This document shows, one piece after another, positions 34,307 to 44,407 of a DNA stretch of 64,000 nt. Within the stretch, counting starts at the first letter, position 1. The number at the start of each line of letters is the position of its first letter. Made by a program: the position numbers and the translations under genes. Below the pieces are notes generated by a model. The model was not told the DNA's origin and did no database searches. It saw only the letters and a list, made by a program, of their open reading frames with translations. Location of the stretch: contig NZ_OU343031.1 of the NCBI RefSeq assembly GCF_910593725.1, forward strand, positions 744,001-808,000. Reading direction: 5' to 3'. This DNA comes from Candidatus Vallotiella hemipterorum (GTDB lineage Bacteria; Pseudomonadota; Gammaproteobacteria; Burkholderiales; Burkholderiaceae).

Positions 34307-34999
34307 CGAGTAGAATACGGTGCGTTTATTAGTTAAATGCAACGTATGCGTTTAAAACTCAGACAAAAATTTTCTATATAAAAAATTCTAGAGGCACATT
34401 CCAGTAAAAGCTATAAATATAGATATATACTGCTTTAACTTTGTAGACTAGCTCTATTCTGATTACCTATATAAAATATAACGCGCTGTCGGGAGTCTGC
34501 AGTTACTAGCATGGTACGATTCAGCTTAGGAAAGAGTTACTAAAAATGTTAACTAAGAGTTTTTTAAAATGTAAAACTCTAATACCTAAAATTATAGAGA
34601 TCGAGCTAATTATATTTGAAAGTCCGTTTAAACCCTCTGTATAGATCAATATATACATGAGTGTATACATTGTTTTTAGTGTAAAGCTAGACCTTTAAAT
34701 AATAAACCAGTGAATGAAATGATAAAGAAGAGTGCTGTTATATAGGGCAGATATGTATCTTACTAAATTGGATGATATCGATCGAGCATAGCGAAATGTA
34801 TGTTTGAGGCGAGAACCTCACCGGCTACTGCCAAGGGGTGCATTTAAATAGTAGAGGTTTGCGGTTTTCCAGATTGCTTGTAGCAAGAGAGCAAAGTACC
34901 GGTACGGCAATTTTATATTTTCTATTTTAATGAGCAACAAAATATTTAGAATGAAGTGATTCCTAGCCTAGCTTTATTCTCAACGACAAAAGGATACAA
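34307..34999. other. Gene-free region where ppiA/ppiB would be expected
   Basis: Nearly 700 bp between lpxH and the TPR gene. In Burkholderia this spot usually carries two peptidyl-prolyl isomerase genes. I translated parts of the minus strand and found no cyclophilin motif, so they appear deleted or decayed past recognition. Confidence 0.5.
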
Positions 35000-35683
35000 T
35001 TAAGGTTGTATTATCTTCGGTGCTATGTACGGACTTAGTGCGGGTCCTACGCTAGTGCCCGAGATAACTTCCGGGAAGTTCGGTAGCCTACTTGGCGGGA
35101 TTAAGGTAGTCGGTGGTATTGCTTTGATATCGAACGCATTAGCTTTTTCCGGCAAACTTAGTAGTTTCTCGATCTGCTCGGTGCGCCGCGCAGAGTATGT
35201 GTCTCTCGGCTCAAGTGCGCAAGCATGCTTAAACGACTCAACCCCTAGTCGGATATAAAGGTCGCCTAAATTGGATTGAGAGAGTGCATAGCCTGGACTT
35301 GCATACACTGCTGTCTCAAGTAACACTCGAGCTTTATCTAGTTTGCCACGCTTTGCATATAGCGCAGCTAAATTATTATATGGCTCTGGTAGTTCTGGAT
35401 AGCTCTGCGTGAGAGCTGTATATGCGGTTATTGCCTCGCGGTCTCGACCGAGTTGCATAAGCACATTAGCACGTTTAAAGCGGGCGTGAGCATTACTCGG
35501 GTGCTCAAAAACTTGCTGGTCAAGCTGCTCAAGTGTAGCTTCGAGTTCTCTCTTGTTAAACTGCGAAAGTTTAACATCAGGTTCTCGCGTGCCGTCAGTA
35601 ATGCGGGGAGGGAGCTGAGCAAATGATATGTTAGTTAAGAAGCTAACTAGCGCAAGCGCAATGCGTATATAGGTCGTGTTCAT
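35000..35683 (-). CDS. Periplasmic tetratricopeptide-repeat protein
   Basis: Protein of 227 aa with an N-terminal signal peptide (IRIALALVSFLTNISFAQ) and at least three TPR-like repeats between about residues 40 and 150 (HARFKRANVLMQLGR, PYNNLAALYAKRGK, SNLGDLYIRLG). ATG 35683 is used; an earlier in-frame TTG is unlikely. The gene lies divergently upstream of cysS, as in Burkholderia, where it is annotated only as a TPR protein. The C-terminal 50 residues are Pro-rich and poorly conserved. It probably acts as a protein-interaction scaffold in the envelope; no partner is evident. Confidence 0.85.
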   Translation of the reverse strand: MNTTYIRIALALVSFLTNISFAQLPPRITDGTREPDVKLSQFNKRELEATLEQLDQQVFEHPSNAHARFKRANVLMQLGRDREAITAYTALTQSYPELPEPYNNLAALYAKRGKLDKARVLLETAVYASPGYALSQSNLGDLYIRLGVESFKHACALEPRDTYSARRTEQIEKLLSLPEKANAFDIKAIPPTTLIPPSRLPNFPEVISGTSVGPALSPYIAPKIIQP

Positions 35684-35922
35684 AAATTTTTTATGGTATC
35701 GTACTACACTCAATTCTAACAGACCCCCGGGCTATTGCCGAGACCAAAAAACAGTCAACAGTCTTCGTACTACCCGTAGTTGAATCTATACCAGTGGACT
35801 TCTCGAGCAATAACGCCTTGGCCGTTTACTAACCACTACTATTGCCAGCAGCGGGTGTTGTGGCCGCGTACAGTGGAGCAGCCGGCTGCGTTTACAGTGC
35901 CTGGCACACGTAACATTTCTCT

Positions 35923-37323
35923 ATGGATCGGCTCCGTTTATACAATACGTTCAGTTGTAACAAAGAGATCTTTGTTCCATTGCGCGAGGGCGAAATACGC
36001 ATGTACGTATGTGGCATGACTGTCTACGACTATTGCCACGTCGGCCATGGTCGACTGATGGTCGTATTTGATATGATCCAACGATGGTTACGCGCTTTGG
36101 GTTATCGGGTTATATATGTACGCAACATTACCGATATCGATGACAAAATTATTCGTCGGGCAATGGATAACGGTGAGTCGATCCATACATTAACAGATCG
36201 CTTTATTCAGGCAATGTATAGGGATGAAACTGCTCTAAATATTAAACGCCCGGACTATGAGCCACGCGCTACGCAATTTATCCCGCAGATATTGAGTATG
36301 ATCGACGCACTTAAGCGTAATGGCTATGCGTATCAAGGGCGTGATGGCGATATTAATTATTCTGTTCGTAAGTTTGCTACATACGGCCAGTTATCTGGCA
36401 GGTCGCTAGAGCACTTACGCGGCGGCAAGCGTATTGTACAGAATAATTTAAAAAAGGATCCACTCGATTTCGTGCTATGGAAACGCTCTAAGGAAAATCA
36501 GCAGCTGGATATTAGCTGGGATTCAAAATGGGGATGGGGCCGGCCAGGCTGGCATATTGAGTGTTCAGCAATGAGTTGTGCGTTGCTTGGGGAGCGGTTA
36601 GATATCCATGGTGGTGGCCAGGACCTGCAATTCCCTCACCACGAAAATGAGATCGCCCAAAGCGAGGGCGCGAGTGGGCAGCATTTCGTTAATTACTGGT
36701 TACACAATGGGTTTGTCAATGTCGACAATGAGAAAATGTCTAAGTCGCTTGGTAACTTTTTCACGCTACGCGACGCACTGCGACTTTATGACGGTGAAGT
36801 GATTAGGACACTAATCCTACGCACGCATTATCGCTCACCGTTAAATTATAGTGTCTCGTGTCTAGATGATGCTCGAACAGCGCTCACACGACTCTATACG
36901 GCACTGAAGGATGTCACATCGGATGATCTCGAACTAGACTGGAGTGAGCGTCATGCAGCGGCATTCCGCGATGCTATGAACGATGATTTCAACACTCCAG
37001 CTGCATTCGCGACACTATTCGACTTGGTGTCGGACTTGAATCGTACTTGCGATCCCGCGCTGGGACGCCAGCTTAAGCGGTTAGGCAGCATACTTGGTGT
37101 GCTTGAGCACCATCCGAGCGATTATTTACAGGGGCGATCGCCAGCCTCGGATAAACTTCTGCCACTTGATGTTGTGCAGATTGATGAGCGCATCAAAGTG
37201 CGCTTGCGCGCTAAAAGTAAAAAAAACTATATTGAAGCAGACCGAATTCGAGCAGCGTTACTGGATCATGGTATCTTACTTGAGGATAAACCGGGTGGTA
37301 CAACTGAGTGGCGACGCGTATGA
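35923..37323 (+). CDS. cysS: Cysteinyl-tRNA synthetase
   Basis: Class I synthetase of 466 aa. The Zn-binding Cys is in [17 protein letters not shown], which also holds the HIGH-type motif (HVGH). Further Zn ligands are in HIECSAM and [10 protein letters not shown], and [10 protein letters not shown] is the KMSKS loop. The C-terminal anticodon domain is complete. Length is normal. It is divergent from the TPR gene and followed by the decayed alkA gene. Confidence 0.96.
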   Translation: MDRLRLYNTFSCNKEIFVPLREGEIRMYVCGMTVYDYCHVGHGRLMVVFDMIQRWLRALGYRVIYVRNITDIDDKIIRRAMDNGESIHTLTDRFIQAMYRDETALNIKRPDYEPRATQFIPQILSMIDALKRNGYAYQGRDGDINYSVRKFATYGQLSGRSLEHLRGGKRIVQNNLKKDPLDFVLWKRSKENQQLDISWDSKWGWGRPGWHIECSAMSCALLGERLDIHGGGQDLQFPHHENEIAQSEGASGQHFVNYWLHNGFVNVDNEKMSKSLGNFFTLRDALRLYDGEVIRTLILRTHYRSPLNYSVSCLDDARTALTRLYTALKDVTSDDLELDWSERHAAAFRDAMNDDFNTPAAFATLFDLVSDLNRTCDPALGRQLKRLGSILGVLEHHPSDYLQGRSPASDKLLPLDVVQIDERIKVRLRAKSKKNYIEADRIRAALLDHGILLEDKPGGTTEWRRV

Positions 37324-37487
37324 AGCTCGGCAAAATTGACGTAAATATAGAGTTAGAAGAAATAAGACGGTATCGTCTAAGAAGACGACGAGCAGAATGG
37401 ATATAAAGTCTCAAGTGGGAGTAGTAAAGAGTGGTATCGTTTATAAGATCAGTCATGTGCCAATGAGATTAATGAGAATACTGCACT

Positions 37488-38128
37488 CCACCATATTACG
37501 CTAGCTATTGAGGGATCATGTATGTGAGTACCTAGTGCGTCGCGCACCGTATACTAAGAAAAATAATCCTGCAATTCGGCCCCATTTTTAATGGCGTGTA
37601 GTAATCCACTTTAACACTTGCTCGCTCTATCATTAGCCAACAGATATTAATAAACACCTCGGAGGTTATATGGGAGCGACTTATGGCCATGCGCTACTTA
37701 ATTGCACCACATCGCGCATTATGATGCTTGGTAAACCTTGATTGATAGAGTGTGGATTGTCTAAACGCAAATCGGAGTACATCCTTGGTCTTGCCAAAAT
37801 TTTACGTCCGGCGTGCTTTATCTCTCATCATGGGCGTCGATGGACTACGAGACAATCATTAGTGAGCTTACGCAGATACGCGGGATTGGCTGTTATATTG
37901 CCCACAAGATGTTTCCTATTTTTAACTTGATGCGACCGAATGCACTACCTCTAGATAAATTACTTAAACAGCGGAACCGGTCATGCGTAGCGAAGTGCGA
38001 AAAGTCGTTAAGAATTAGGAACCATGGCGTACTGTTTCGACTTAGTATATGTGGCGCAGTCTTAGCTCCTAATATACAACAAACATATAGTTTAAATGTG
38101 CGCTGTCGGGATAGTTTAAGGGTTTAAA
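37488..38128 (+). pseudogene. Remnant of DNA-3-methyladenine glycosylase (AlkA-like)
   Basis: Pieces of one gene are readable in different frames in the right order: EYLVRRAPYTKKNNPAIRP (about 37525-37585), LARSIISQQI followed by VIWERLMAMRYL (about 37617-37700), GLSKRKSEYILGLAKILRP (37750-37810), then TQIRGIGCYIAHKMFPIFNL with MRPNALPLDKL (37870-37960). The helix-hairpin-helix glycosylase core (LRGIGxWTAxxxLIF..RPDxLP) is recognisable, but frameshifts and stops split it, and the catalytic Asp in GLPLDD-type segments is not kept in context. Relatives carry an intact copy between cysS and accA. The enzyme removes alkylated bases. Confidence 0.85.
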
Positions 38129-38131
38129 TAA

Positions 38132-39097
38132 ATGAAAATCACCTTTCTAGATTTCGAGCAGCCAATTGCAGAGATAGAAGTAAAAATAGAGGAATTGCGC
38201 TTCGCTCAAGACGATTCGGCTATTGACACCTCAGAAGAGATTGATCGTTTATCTAAAAAAAGCCAGACACTGACCAAGAATATATACGCCAACCTGTCAC
38301 CTTGGCAGGTGGCTCAGATAGCTAGGCATCCACAGCGCCCCTATACGCTCGACTATGTGAATGAGTTATTCACAGATTTCCATGAATTGCATGGCGACAG
38401 ATCATTTTCTGATGACTTGTCGATCATTGGTGGCCTGGCACGCTTTAACAGCTATCCCTGTATGGTTATTGGTCACCAGAAGGGACGAGACACAAAAGAG
38501 CGCGCTTTGCGTAACTTCGGCATGTCACGCCCAGAAGGGTATCACAAGGCTGAGCGACTCATGCGATTAGCAGAGAAATTTAAACTGCCTATTTTTACAT
38601 TTATCGATACGCCGGGTGCGTACCCAGGCGTTGGTGCTGAAGAGCGTGGTCAGTCTGCAGCAATCGGTCGTAATCTTTACCTCATGGCCGAGTTAAAAGT
38701 GCCAACAATAGCAACGATCATTGGTGAGGGCGGATCCGGCGGCGCACTGGCTATTGCGGTTGCTGATAGCGTATTAATGCTACAGTTCTCCATCTATTCC
38801 GTGATCTCGCCAGAAGGATGTGCCTCGATTCTATGGAAGAGTGCAGAAAAGGCTCCTGAGGCAGCGGAGTCGCTAAGCTTGACTGCACACCGGCTTAAGA
38901 AACTCGGTCTCATTGATCAGATTGTTAACGAACCGCTAGGTGGCGCACACCGAGATCCAAAGAGAATGGCCTCGATACTTCATCGTGCCCTGGCCGACTC
39001 GCTACGACAGTTCCAAGGTATAAGTTCAAGCGATTTATATGCTCGCCATTTTGAGCGGTTGATGAACTATGGAGAATATAAGACCAGCTCTGCTTAG
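38132..39097 (+). CDS. accA: Acetyl-CoA carboxylase, carboxyltransferase alpha subunit
   Basis: Protein of 321 aa that, with AccD, transfers CO2 from biotin to acetyl-CoA, the first step of fatty-acid synthesis. Family segments include [50 protein letters not shown] and [11 protein letters not shown]. The start ATG 38132 comes directly after the alkA remnant, and the N-terminal region is an ordinary AccA coiled coil. tilS follows after 57 bp, the normal order. AccD should be encoded elsewhere. Confidence 0.96.
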   Translation: MKITFLDFEQPIAEIEVKIEELRFAQDDSAIDTSEEIDRLSKKSQTLTKNIYANLSPWQVAQIARHPQRPYTLDYVNELFTDFHELHGDRSFSDDLSIIGGLARFNSYPCMVIGHQKGRDTKERALRNFGMSRPEGYHKAERLMRLAEKFKLPIFTFIDTPGAYPGVGAEERGQSAAIGRNLYLMAELKVPTIATIIGEGGSGGALAIAVADSVLMLQFSIYSVISPEGCASILWKSAEKAPEAAESLSLTAHRLKKLGLIDQIVNEPLGGAHRDPKRMASILHRALADSLRQFQGISSSDLYARHFERLMNYGEYKTSSA

Positions 39098-39154
39098 GAA
39101 TTAAGGTGTTATATAGTAGGCACATGGTGTAGCCTGCATACAGGGTACAGTTGC

Positions 39155-40585
39155 ATGAAGGTTGCGGATAAATTGACAGCTGATTATCTAGTTCTTCGGG
39201 CAGTGTCAGCTCAAACTGCCACAATTCATTGTGGTGAATCTATTGGGATTGCTTTCAGCGGAGGCCTAGATTCTACGGTGCTGCTACATGCGGCATCTCG
39301 TTTGTTTGGCGCGCATCGATGTGTTGGGTTTCACGTTCATCACGGGCTTAGCTCTTCTGCCGATACTTGGCGCAGCCATTGTATTGATGTGACTGCTAAG
39401 CTCGATATCGATTTCGACTGCCGCTCCGTTGAGATTCCTAAAATGCCGCGTAAGAGTATCGAAGCTCTTGCGCGCGACGCTCGCTATGCTGCGCTCAAAC
39501 AGATGTGTTCGACTCATGGTATCCGTACGCTATGGCTTGGCCATCATGCGGATGATCAGGCTGAGACCGTACTATTACAATTGCTACGTGGTGCAGGACT
39601 ACCTGGGCTCGCCGCGATGCCACTGCGTCGTTTGCTTCATGAAGGGCCTGTTTATGTACGGCCCTTATTATCAGTATTTAAAACTTCCCTTAAGGCGTAT
39701 GCACGTCAGTATGCGTTATGCTGGATAGACGATGAATCTAACGTAGATACCCGACGTGCGCGTAATGCGGTGCGGAAACATGTAACCCCTACCCTAGAAA
39801 TTTATTTCCCCGGATATCGGGCCGCGCTAGCACGAACTGCCCGGCATGCCGCCGCTGCGCAGCGTCTATTACAAAACTTAACTATTGCCGATTTAGATAC
39901 ATGTATGTTCGCCGAACCGCCCGATTCTATGCTAGAGCGATGCGATACATTCGTGCCTATAAAGTATAGGCTATCTCGTCGGTCGCTAATTAAACTAGGT
40001 TATGATCGCGCGATCAATTTGCTCCGATTTTGGATGCGTCAGTCTGGGTTAGAGACAGCGTCCGAAGCGCGTATTAACGAAATATTTCGTCAATTATATA
40101 ATGCTGGTGACGATACAGCGCTAAGGATTACGTATAATCGGTACGACCTATGCCTATATCGTAATAAGATCTGGTGGGAAAGTCGGGCTGATAAAGTATC
40201 TATCGGGAAAATAATGCCACCTCACGATGAATTACAATGGTCAGGTCAATCGGTCTGGTATCTACCAATATGGCGGGGATCAATTGTTTTCATGTCGTCT
40301 GATATTGACGACGAGCGGGGGGTGCAGTGTAGCGTTTTGAAATCTGCACCACTTATAGTGCGAGCGCGTCTCGGTGGAGAGCGCATGCGCTTACGTACCG
40401 GCGGTCCGCTTCGCACGCTAAAAAATCTTTTCCAGGAGGCGGCAATCCCGACTTGGCGACGTCATCTCCCATTGTTGTTTGTTGGAAATATGTTACTGTG
40501 GGTTCCTAAATTAGGCATAGATCCTAATATTGCCGGGAAAGGTCGGATTCGGATTGAATGGCATCCAGATATACTGCTAACATGA
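39155..40585 (+). CDS. tilS: tRNA(Ile)-lysidine synthetase
   Basis: Enzyme of 476 aa that converts C34 of tRNA-Ile(CAU) to lysidine so that AUA codons are read as Ile. The PP-loop SGGLDSTVLL is near residue 36 and the ATP-pyrophosphatase fold continues with GHHADDQAETVLLQLLRGAG. C-terminal substrate-binding domains reach residue 476, with the conserved GGERMRL and TLKNLFQEAAIPTWRR segments. The gene is essential in most bacteria with this tRNA, and AT-rich codon use (many ATA codons here) increases the need for it. Confidence 0.95.
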   Translation: MKVADKLTADYLVLRAVSAQTATIHCGESIGIAFSGGLDSTVLLHAASRLFGAHRCVGFHVHHGLSSSADTWRSHCIDVTAKLDIDFDCRSVEIPKMPRKSIEALARDARYAALKQMCSTHGIRTLWLGHHADDQAETVLLQLLRGAGLPGLAAMPLRRLLHEGPVYVRPLLSVFKTSLKAYARQYALCWIDDESNVDTRRARNAVRKHVTPTLEIYFPGYRAALARTARHAAAAQRLLQNLTIADLDTCMFAEPPDSMLERCDTFVPIKYRLSRRSLIKLGYDRAINLLRFWMRQSGLETASEARINEIFRQLYNAGDDTALRITYNRYDLCLYRNKIWWESRADKVSIGKIMPPHDELQWSGQSVWYLPIWRGSIVFMSSDIDDERGVQCSVLKSAPLIVRARLGGERMRLRTGGPLRTLKNLFQEAAIPTWRRHLPLLFVGNMLLWVPKLGIDPNIAGKGRIRIEWHPDILLT

Positions 40586-40761
40586 CACGTATTTCGCTTG
40601 TCAAGCGAACCAGCATACGGCAGAATTATTTTCTAGTTTCATTTCCTCTGATTCTGGTTAATTCGATAGGCGCTGACAACGTTACTTCGCGTTTATACCT
40701 CGTTTTATCAAATAATCCTACGTATGCGCCGGCGTAGTTTCCTTTTTAGCTCATAACGACA

Positions 40762-42012
40762 ATGGCACTCATCGTACATAAATACGGCGGTACTTCAATG
40801 GGCTCGATTGAGCGTATTAGAAATGTCGCAAAGCGCGTTGCGAAGTGGCATAAATCAGGTCACCAGTTAATTGTTGTGCTATCTGCGATGTCTGGTGAAA
40901 CTAATCGCTTACTTTCGCTGGTAAGGGAAATTTCGACTCAACCCAATCCACGAGACCTCGATATGATTACTTCGACGGGCGAGCAGGTTAGTGTTGGTCT
41001 ATTATCAATTGCCCTACAGGAGGAGGGCGTCGATGCAGTTGGCTATGCTGGCTGGCAGATTTCTGTCAAGACAAACAGCGCATTTACGAAGGCAAGAATC
41101 AAAAAAATCGATGATAAACAGGTATTAATAGATTTAAATGTCGGTAAAGTCGTCATCATCACAGGTTTTCAAGGCGTAGATTCTAATGGCCGCGTTACTA
41201 CGCTAGGGCGAGGGGGATCCGATACATCAGCAGTTGCGATCGCAGCTGCGCTGCGCGCTAACGAGTGTTTAATCTACACTGACGTAGATGGTGTGTATAC
41301 GACTGATCCACGTATTGTCAAAGAAGCTCGCCGCCTAAATCAAATAACGTTCGAGGAGATGCTAGAAATGGCTAGCCTCGGTTCTAAAGTGCTACAGATT
41401 CGCTCTGTTGAATTTGCTGGGAAATATCGGGTGAAGACTCGTGTATTATCAAGCCTGATAGATCCGATGATCCCGCTAGATGACGAAATGCGTTCAGGCA
41501 CCCTAATTACCTTTGAAGAAAACAACAAAATGGAACGAGCTATTATCTCCGGCATCGCTTTCCAGCGTGACGAAGCACGTATTGCGATTATTGGTGTGCC
41601 TGATAAACCGAGTGTTGCCTGCCAGATTTTAGGGCTGCTTGCCGATGCTAACATCGATGTAGATATGATTATCCAGAATACTAGCATCGAAGGAAAAACC
41701 GACCTAACTTTTACGGTTAGCCGTAGTGACTACGGGCATGTAATGAATATTCTTGCCTGTCATGCTCAGGAACATATAAAAGCGCAAAAGGTACTAGGCG
41801 ATCCCAATATGTCGAAGGTATCTATTATTGGCATCGGCATGCGTTCGCATGCAGAAATCGCTAGTACGATATTTAGAACTTTGTTGGAGGAAGGCATTAA
41901 TATCGAAATGGTTTCGACATCAGAAATAAAAATCTCAGTGTTAATTAATGAAAAGTTTATGGAAAGCGCTGTGCGATTACTTCATAAAGTATTTAAACTT
42001 GAGCAATCGTAA
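40762..42012 (+). CDS. lysC: Aspartate kinase (lysine-sensitive type)
   Basis: Monofunctional aspartokinase of 416 aa opening the pathway to lysine, diaminopimelate, threonine and methionine. The kinase domain starts VHKYGGTSMGS, contains TLGRGGSDTSAVAIAA and CLIYTDVDGVYTTDPR, and is followed from about 265 by tandem ACT regulatory domains. Length and layout match the alpha2beta2-type enzyme of Burkholderia, normally feedback-inhibited by lysine plus threonine. With dapA it indicates a working diaminopimelate route. It is followed by tRNA-Ser, as in relatives. Confidence 0.96.
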   Translation: MALIVHKYGGTSMGSIERIRNVAKRVAKWHKSGHQLIVVLSAMSGETNRLLSLVREISTQPNPRDLDMITSTGEQVSVGLLSIALQEEGVDAVGYAGWQISVKTNSAFTKARIKKIDDKQVLIDLNVGKVVIITGFQGVDSNGRVTTLGRGGSDTSAVAIAAALRANECLIYTDVDGVYTTDPRIVKEARRLNQITFEEMLEMASLGSKVLQIRSVEFAGKYRVKTRVLSSLIDPMIPLDDEMRSGTLITFEENNKMERAIISGIAFQRDEARIAIIGVPDKPSVACQILGLLADANIDVDMIIQNTSIEGKTDLTFTVSRSDYGHVMNILACHAQEHIKAQKVLGDPNMSKVSIIGIGMRSHAEIASTIFRTLLEEGINIEMVSTSEIKISVLINEKFMESAVRLLHKVFKLEQS

Positions 42013-42113
42013 TTACATCGTGACTGCTAGTCATAATATACTGTATTATATGATTTCTATATATTTTCATAGAAATATTATAGTTTTATACTCCCTATAC
42101 AGGTCAAGTTTCG

Positions 42114-42203
42114 GGAGACGTGGCCGAGAGGTCGAAGGCACTCCCCTGCTAAGGGAGCATTTAGGCTAAACCTAGATCGAGGGTTCGAATCCCTCCGTCT
42201 CCG
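42114..42203 (+). tRNA. tRNA-Ser (anticodon GCU)
   Basis: A complete class II tRNA of 90 nt. The acceptor stem GGAGACG pairs with CGTCTCC (42196-42202), and the discriminator is G. The anticodon loop CTGCTAA has GCT at 42148-42150, followed by a long variable arm typical of tRNA-Ser and a T-arm with GGTTCGAATCC. CCA is not encoded (GCAA follows). It reads AGC and AGU codons. It lies downstream of lysC, a conserved position. Confidence 0.97.
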
Positions 42204-42982
42204 CAAAAATTTCTATAAGCATATATAATAAAATAAAAACTTAATAAGTTTTAATAAAAATTAGGTTTTATATTATATGTTATTAACTAACTCTTAAATC
42301 AAAAAATTTTACCCTGAAGCAAGGACACAGTACTCATAAATATATAAATTAGATATCAGTTTGAATATAAGCACTATTTATATGCTTATGGCAACATAAT
42401 TATGTTGTAGGGACTAAAAACTATTATTATTTTTTTATGTCTTGGTCAAGGAAATATACTTTTTTTATAATGCCTGTTACTTAGAGCGAAAGCCCAAAGA
42501 TGTTACAGGCATATAAGATAGCTTTTATCAAGTAGCTATCTATAGTCACACTCCACTCTGACGATATGAGTTTTATGCTGCATATAAAACCTAATTTATA
42601 CCTGATATCAAATCAGCTAAAGCAGCTTTGAGTTCTGCGAACAAGGTATTATTTTAATGTTATTTAATAACCTAAAGCGATCGCTAAGATTAGATAACCT
42701 TGTGTGCATATTATAGCCCGTGATAAGATCACGGGCAGTTTTATTACACTTTGCGCATTAAGTTTTTACACCTAACTTGAATTGTAATTGTAACTCGTCG
42801 AATTTTAATTCGACAAATTATAGCAATAATAGACTTACATACGCAAATAATAGTAGTGTATATTACTAATGTTAATAACAAACAGTATTATTATCTTGAG
42901 AGAGTATATAAGAATATTAATCAATAATTCTTTATAACACCAAGTGTTTAACCTCGTGTCAGGATAGTTTTCTAAGTATTGG
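42204..42982. other. Gene-free region
   Basis: About 780 bp of very AT-rich DNA between tRNA-Ser and the end of murI. The only notable element is a GC-rich hairpin at 42717-42737. No gene remnant recognised. Confidence 0.55.
42717..42745 (+). terminator. Terminator-like hairpin (possible orphan)
   Basis: An 8-bp perfect stem GCCCGTGA/TCACGGGC (42717-42724, 42730-42737) with a 5-base loop, followed on the plus strand by AGTTTTATT. It resembles a rho-independent terminator, but the nearest plus-strand gene (tRNA-Ser) ends 500 bp upstream. It may be left over from a lost gene. Confidence 0.5.
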
Positions 42983-43822
42983 CTAAAGTAGTTCTGAGGC
43001 TATTTTAACGTGTTCAGCATTCACATTGACGCCGATAAGTTTCCGGGCAATATGGGCTAATTGGGCAGCATTTCCTGTACTTACGAGCCGTAATAATACC
43101 GAGGAGAGTGTTGTCTTACTATGCGTAATAGTTGTATCGGTATTAACAAGCAATTGTTGCTCAGTTAATTGCCGAACTAGTTGGCATGCAATTGCTTTAT
43201 GGGTATCGATGATACGTAGCTGATCCGAGGTGATTGTATATAGCGCATTTAATAAAAATGAATAGTGGGTGCAGCCTAGTACTAGTGTATCAGCACTGCT
43301 ATCTAGGATAGGTTGTATACAAGTAGATAGATTTCGTATAATCACTGGAGAACTAATGTCTCCTGCCTCGATTGCTTCAACTAAGCCATGCCCGCCCTGA
43401 CAGATAAATCTGCAATCACCGCTGTACTGCGAGAGCAGCGTATTAAAACGTGCACTTTTAAGTGTGCTTGTAGTTGCCAGTACACCAGCTACACGGGTAC
43501 GAGACCACAATGCAGCGGGTTTAATGCCAGGCTCAACACCGATAATTGGTATATGTAGACGCTCGCGCAATGTTAATAATGTATAGGCGGTAGCAGTGTT
43601 GCAGGCTACCACTATCGCTTTAACACGCTGCTCTGCTAGCCATCGTCCAATGCCTAGAGTGCGTGCTGTAATAAATGAGTCTTCGCGTTCGCCATATGGC
43701 GCATGATAAGAATCAGCACAATATAGGAGCCTTTCATTAGGTAATACCGACCGAATTGCACGAAGTATTGATAGCCCCCCAACCCCAGAATCGAGAATGC
43801 CGATCGGCGCTACATTTTGCAT
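42983..43822 (-). CDS. murI: Glutamate racemase
   Basis: Cofactor-independent racemase of 279 aa supplying D-glutamate for peptidoglycan. The N-terminal GILDSGVGGLS holds the Asp-Ser pair. The two catalytic cysteines are in VACNTATA and LGCTHYSF, the second with its partner His. It is last in the minus-strand cluster fumA-bfr-murI, 41 bp after bfr. Together with dapA, lysC and ftsB it shows that a cell wall is still made. Confidence 0.95.
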   Translation of the reverse strand: MQNVAPIGILDSGVGGLSILRAIRSVLPNERLLYCADSYHAPYGEREDSFITARTLGIGRWLAEQRVKAIVVACNTATAYTLLTLRERLHIPIIGVEPGIKPAALWSRTRVAGVLATTSTLKSARFNTLLSQYSGDCRFICQGGHGLVEAIEAGDISSPVIIRNLSTCIQPILDSSADTLVLGCTHYSFLLNALYTITSDQLRIIDTHKAIACQLVRQLTEQQLLVNTDTTITHSKTTLSSVLLRLVSTGNAAQLAHIARKLIGVNVNAEHVKIASELL

Positions 43823-43863
43823 TATTATTCTTGCTATGCTTATAGCTTTATTTGCTATTTATA

Positions 43864-44337
43864 TTAAACAATAGTCATTACAGACTGCTGGTAATTTTGG
43901 ATACCTACCTTACGGATTAATTTAAGTTGCATCTCAAGCCAGTTGATATGCTTTTCTGTATCGTCCAAGATATGGTAAAAGATGACGCGTGATACATAGT
44001 CCTGCGCGCCCTCGCAATGCATAATCGCTTTTTTACAGGTTACCTGGGAGGTTAGTTCAAGCTTCAGGTCGCATTCTAGAACTTCCTGCGTGGACTCACC
44101 TATTGAAAGGCTATGTAAATCCTGTAGGTTCGGTAACCCATCGAGTGCAAGTACGCGTTCGATTAGGCAGTCTGCATGCTTCATTTCGCTAATCGACTCA
44201 TTATATTCATGCTTTTCCAGCTTGTTTAGCCCCCAGTGTCGGTACATCCGCGCATGTAGAAAGTACTGATTTATCGCTGTCAGTTCATTTTGTAACTGAG
44301 AATTTAAATATTCAATGACCCTCTTGTCGCCTTTCAT
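43864..44337 (-). CDS. bfr: Bacterioferritin with altered ferroxidase site
   Basis: Iron-storage protein of 157 aa. ATG 44337 (MKGDKRVIEYLN) puts all landmarks at standard Bfr numbers: ferroxidase ligands Glu18, Glu51, His54, Glu94 and His130, and the haem-ligand Met52. The sixth ligand, Glu127, is Thr here (segment DDTEKH, codon ACA, where relatives have an acidic residue before xxH). With one bridging carboxylate lost, ferroxidase activity is expected to fall, while cage assembly and haem binding may persist. Neighbours are murI and fumA. The C-terminal GIQNYQQSVMTI is intact. Confidence 0.93.
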   Translation of the reverse strand: MKGDKRVIEYLNSQLQNELTAINQYFLHARMYRHWGLNKLEKHEYNESISEMKHADCLIERVLALDGLPNLQDLHSLSIGESTQEVLECDLKLELTSQVTCKKAIMHCEGAQDYVSRVIFYHILDDTEKHINWLEMQLKLIRKVGIQNYQQSVMTIV

Positions 44338-44407
44338 AATTGATTCCCTATGGTAAACAGGTACAGACAGCGGTGCATAAAGCACTGTATTGCTTAGTAT
44401 TAGTCCG

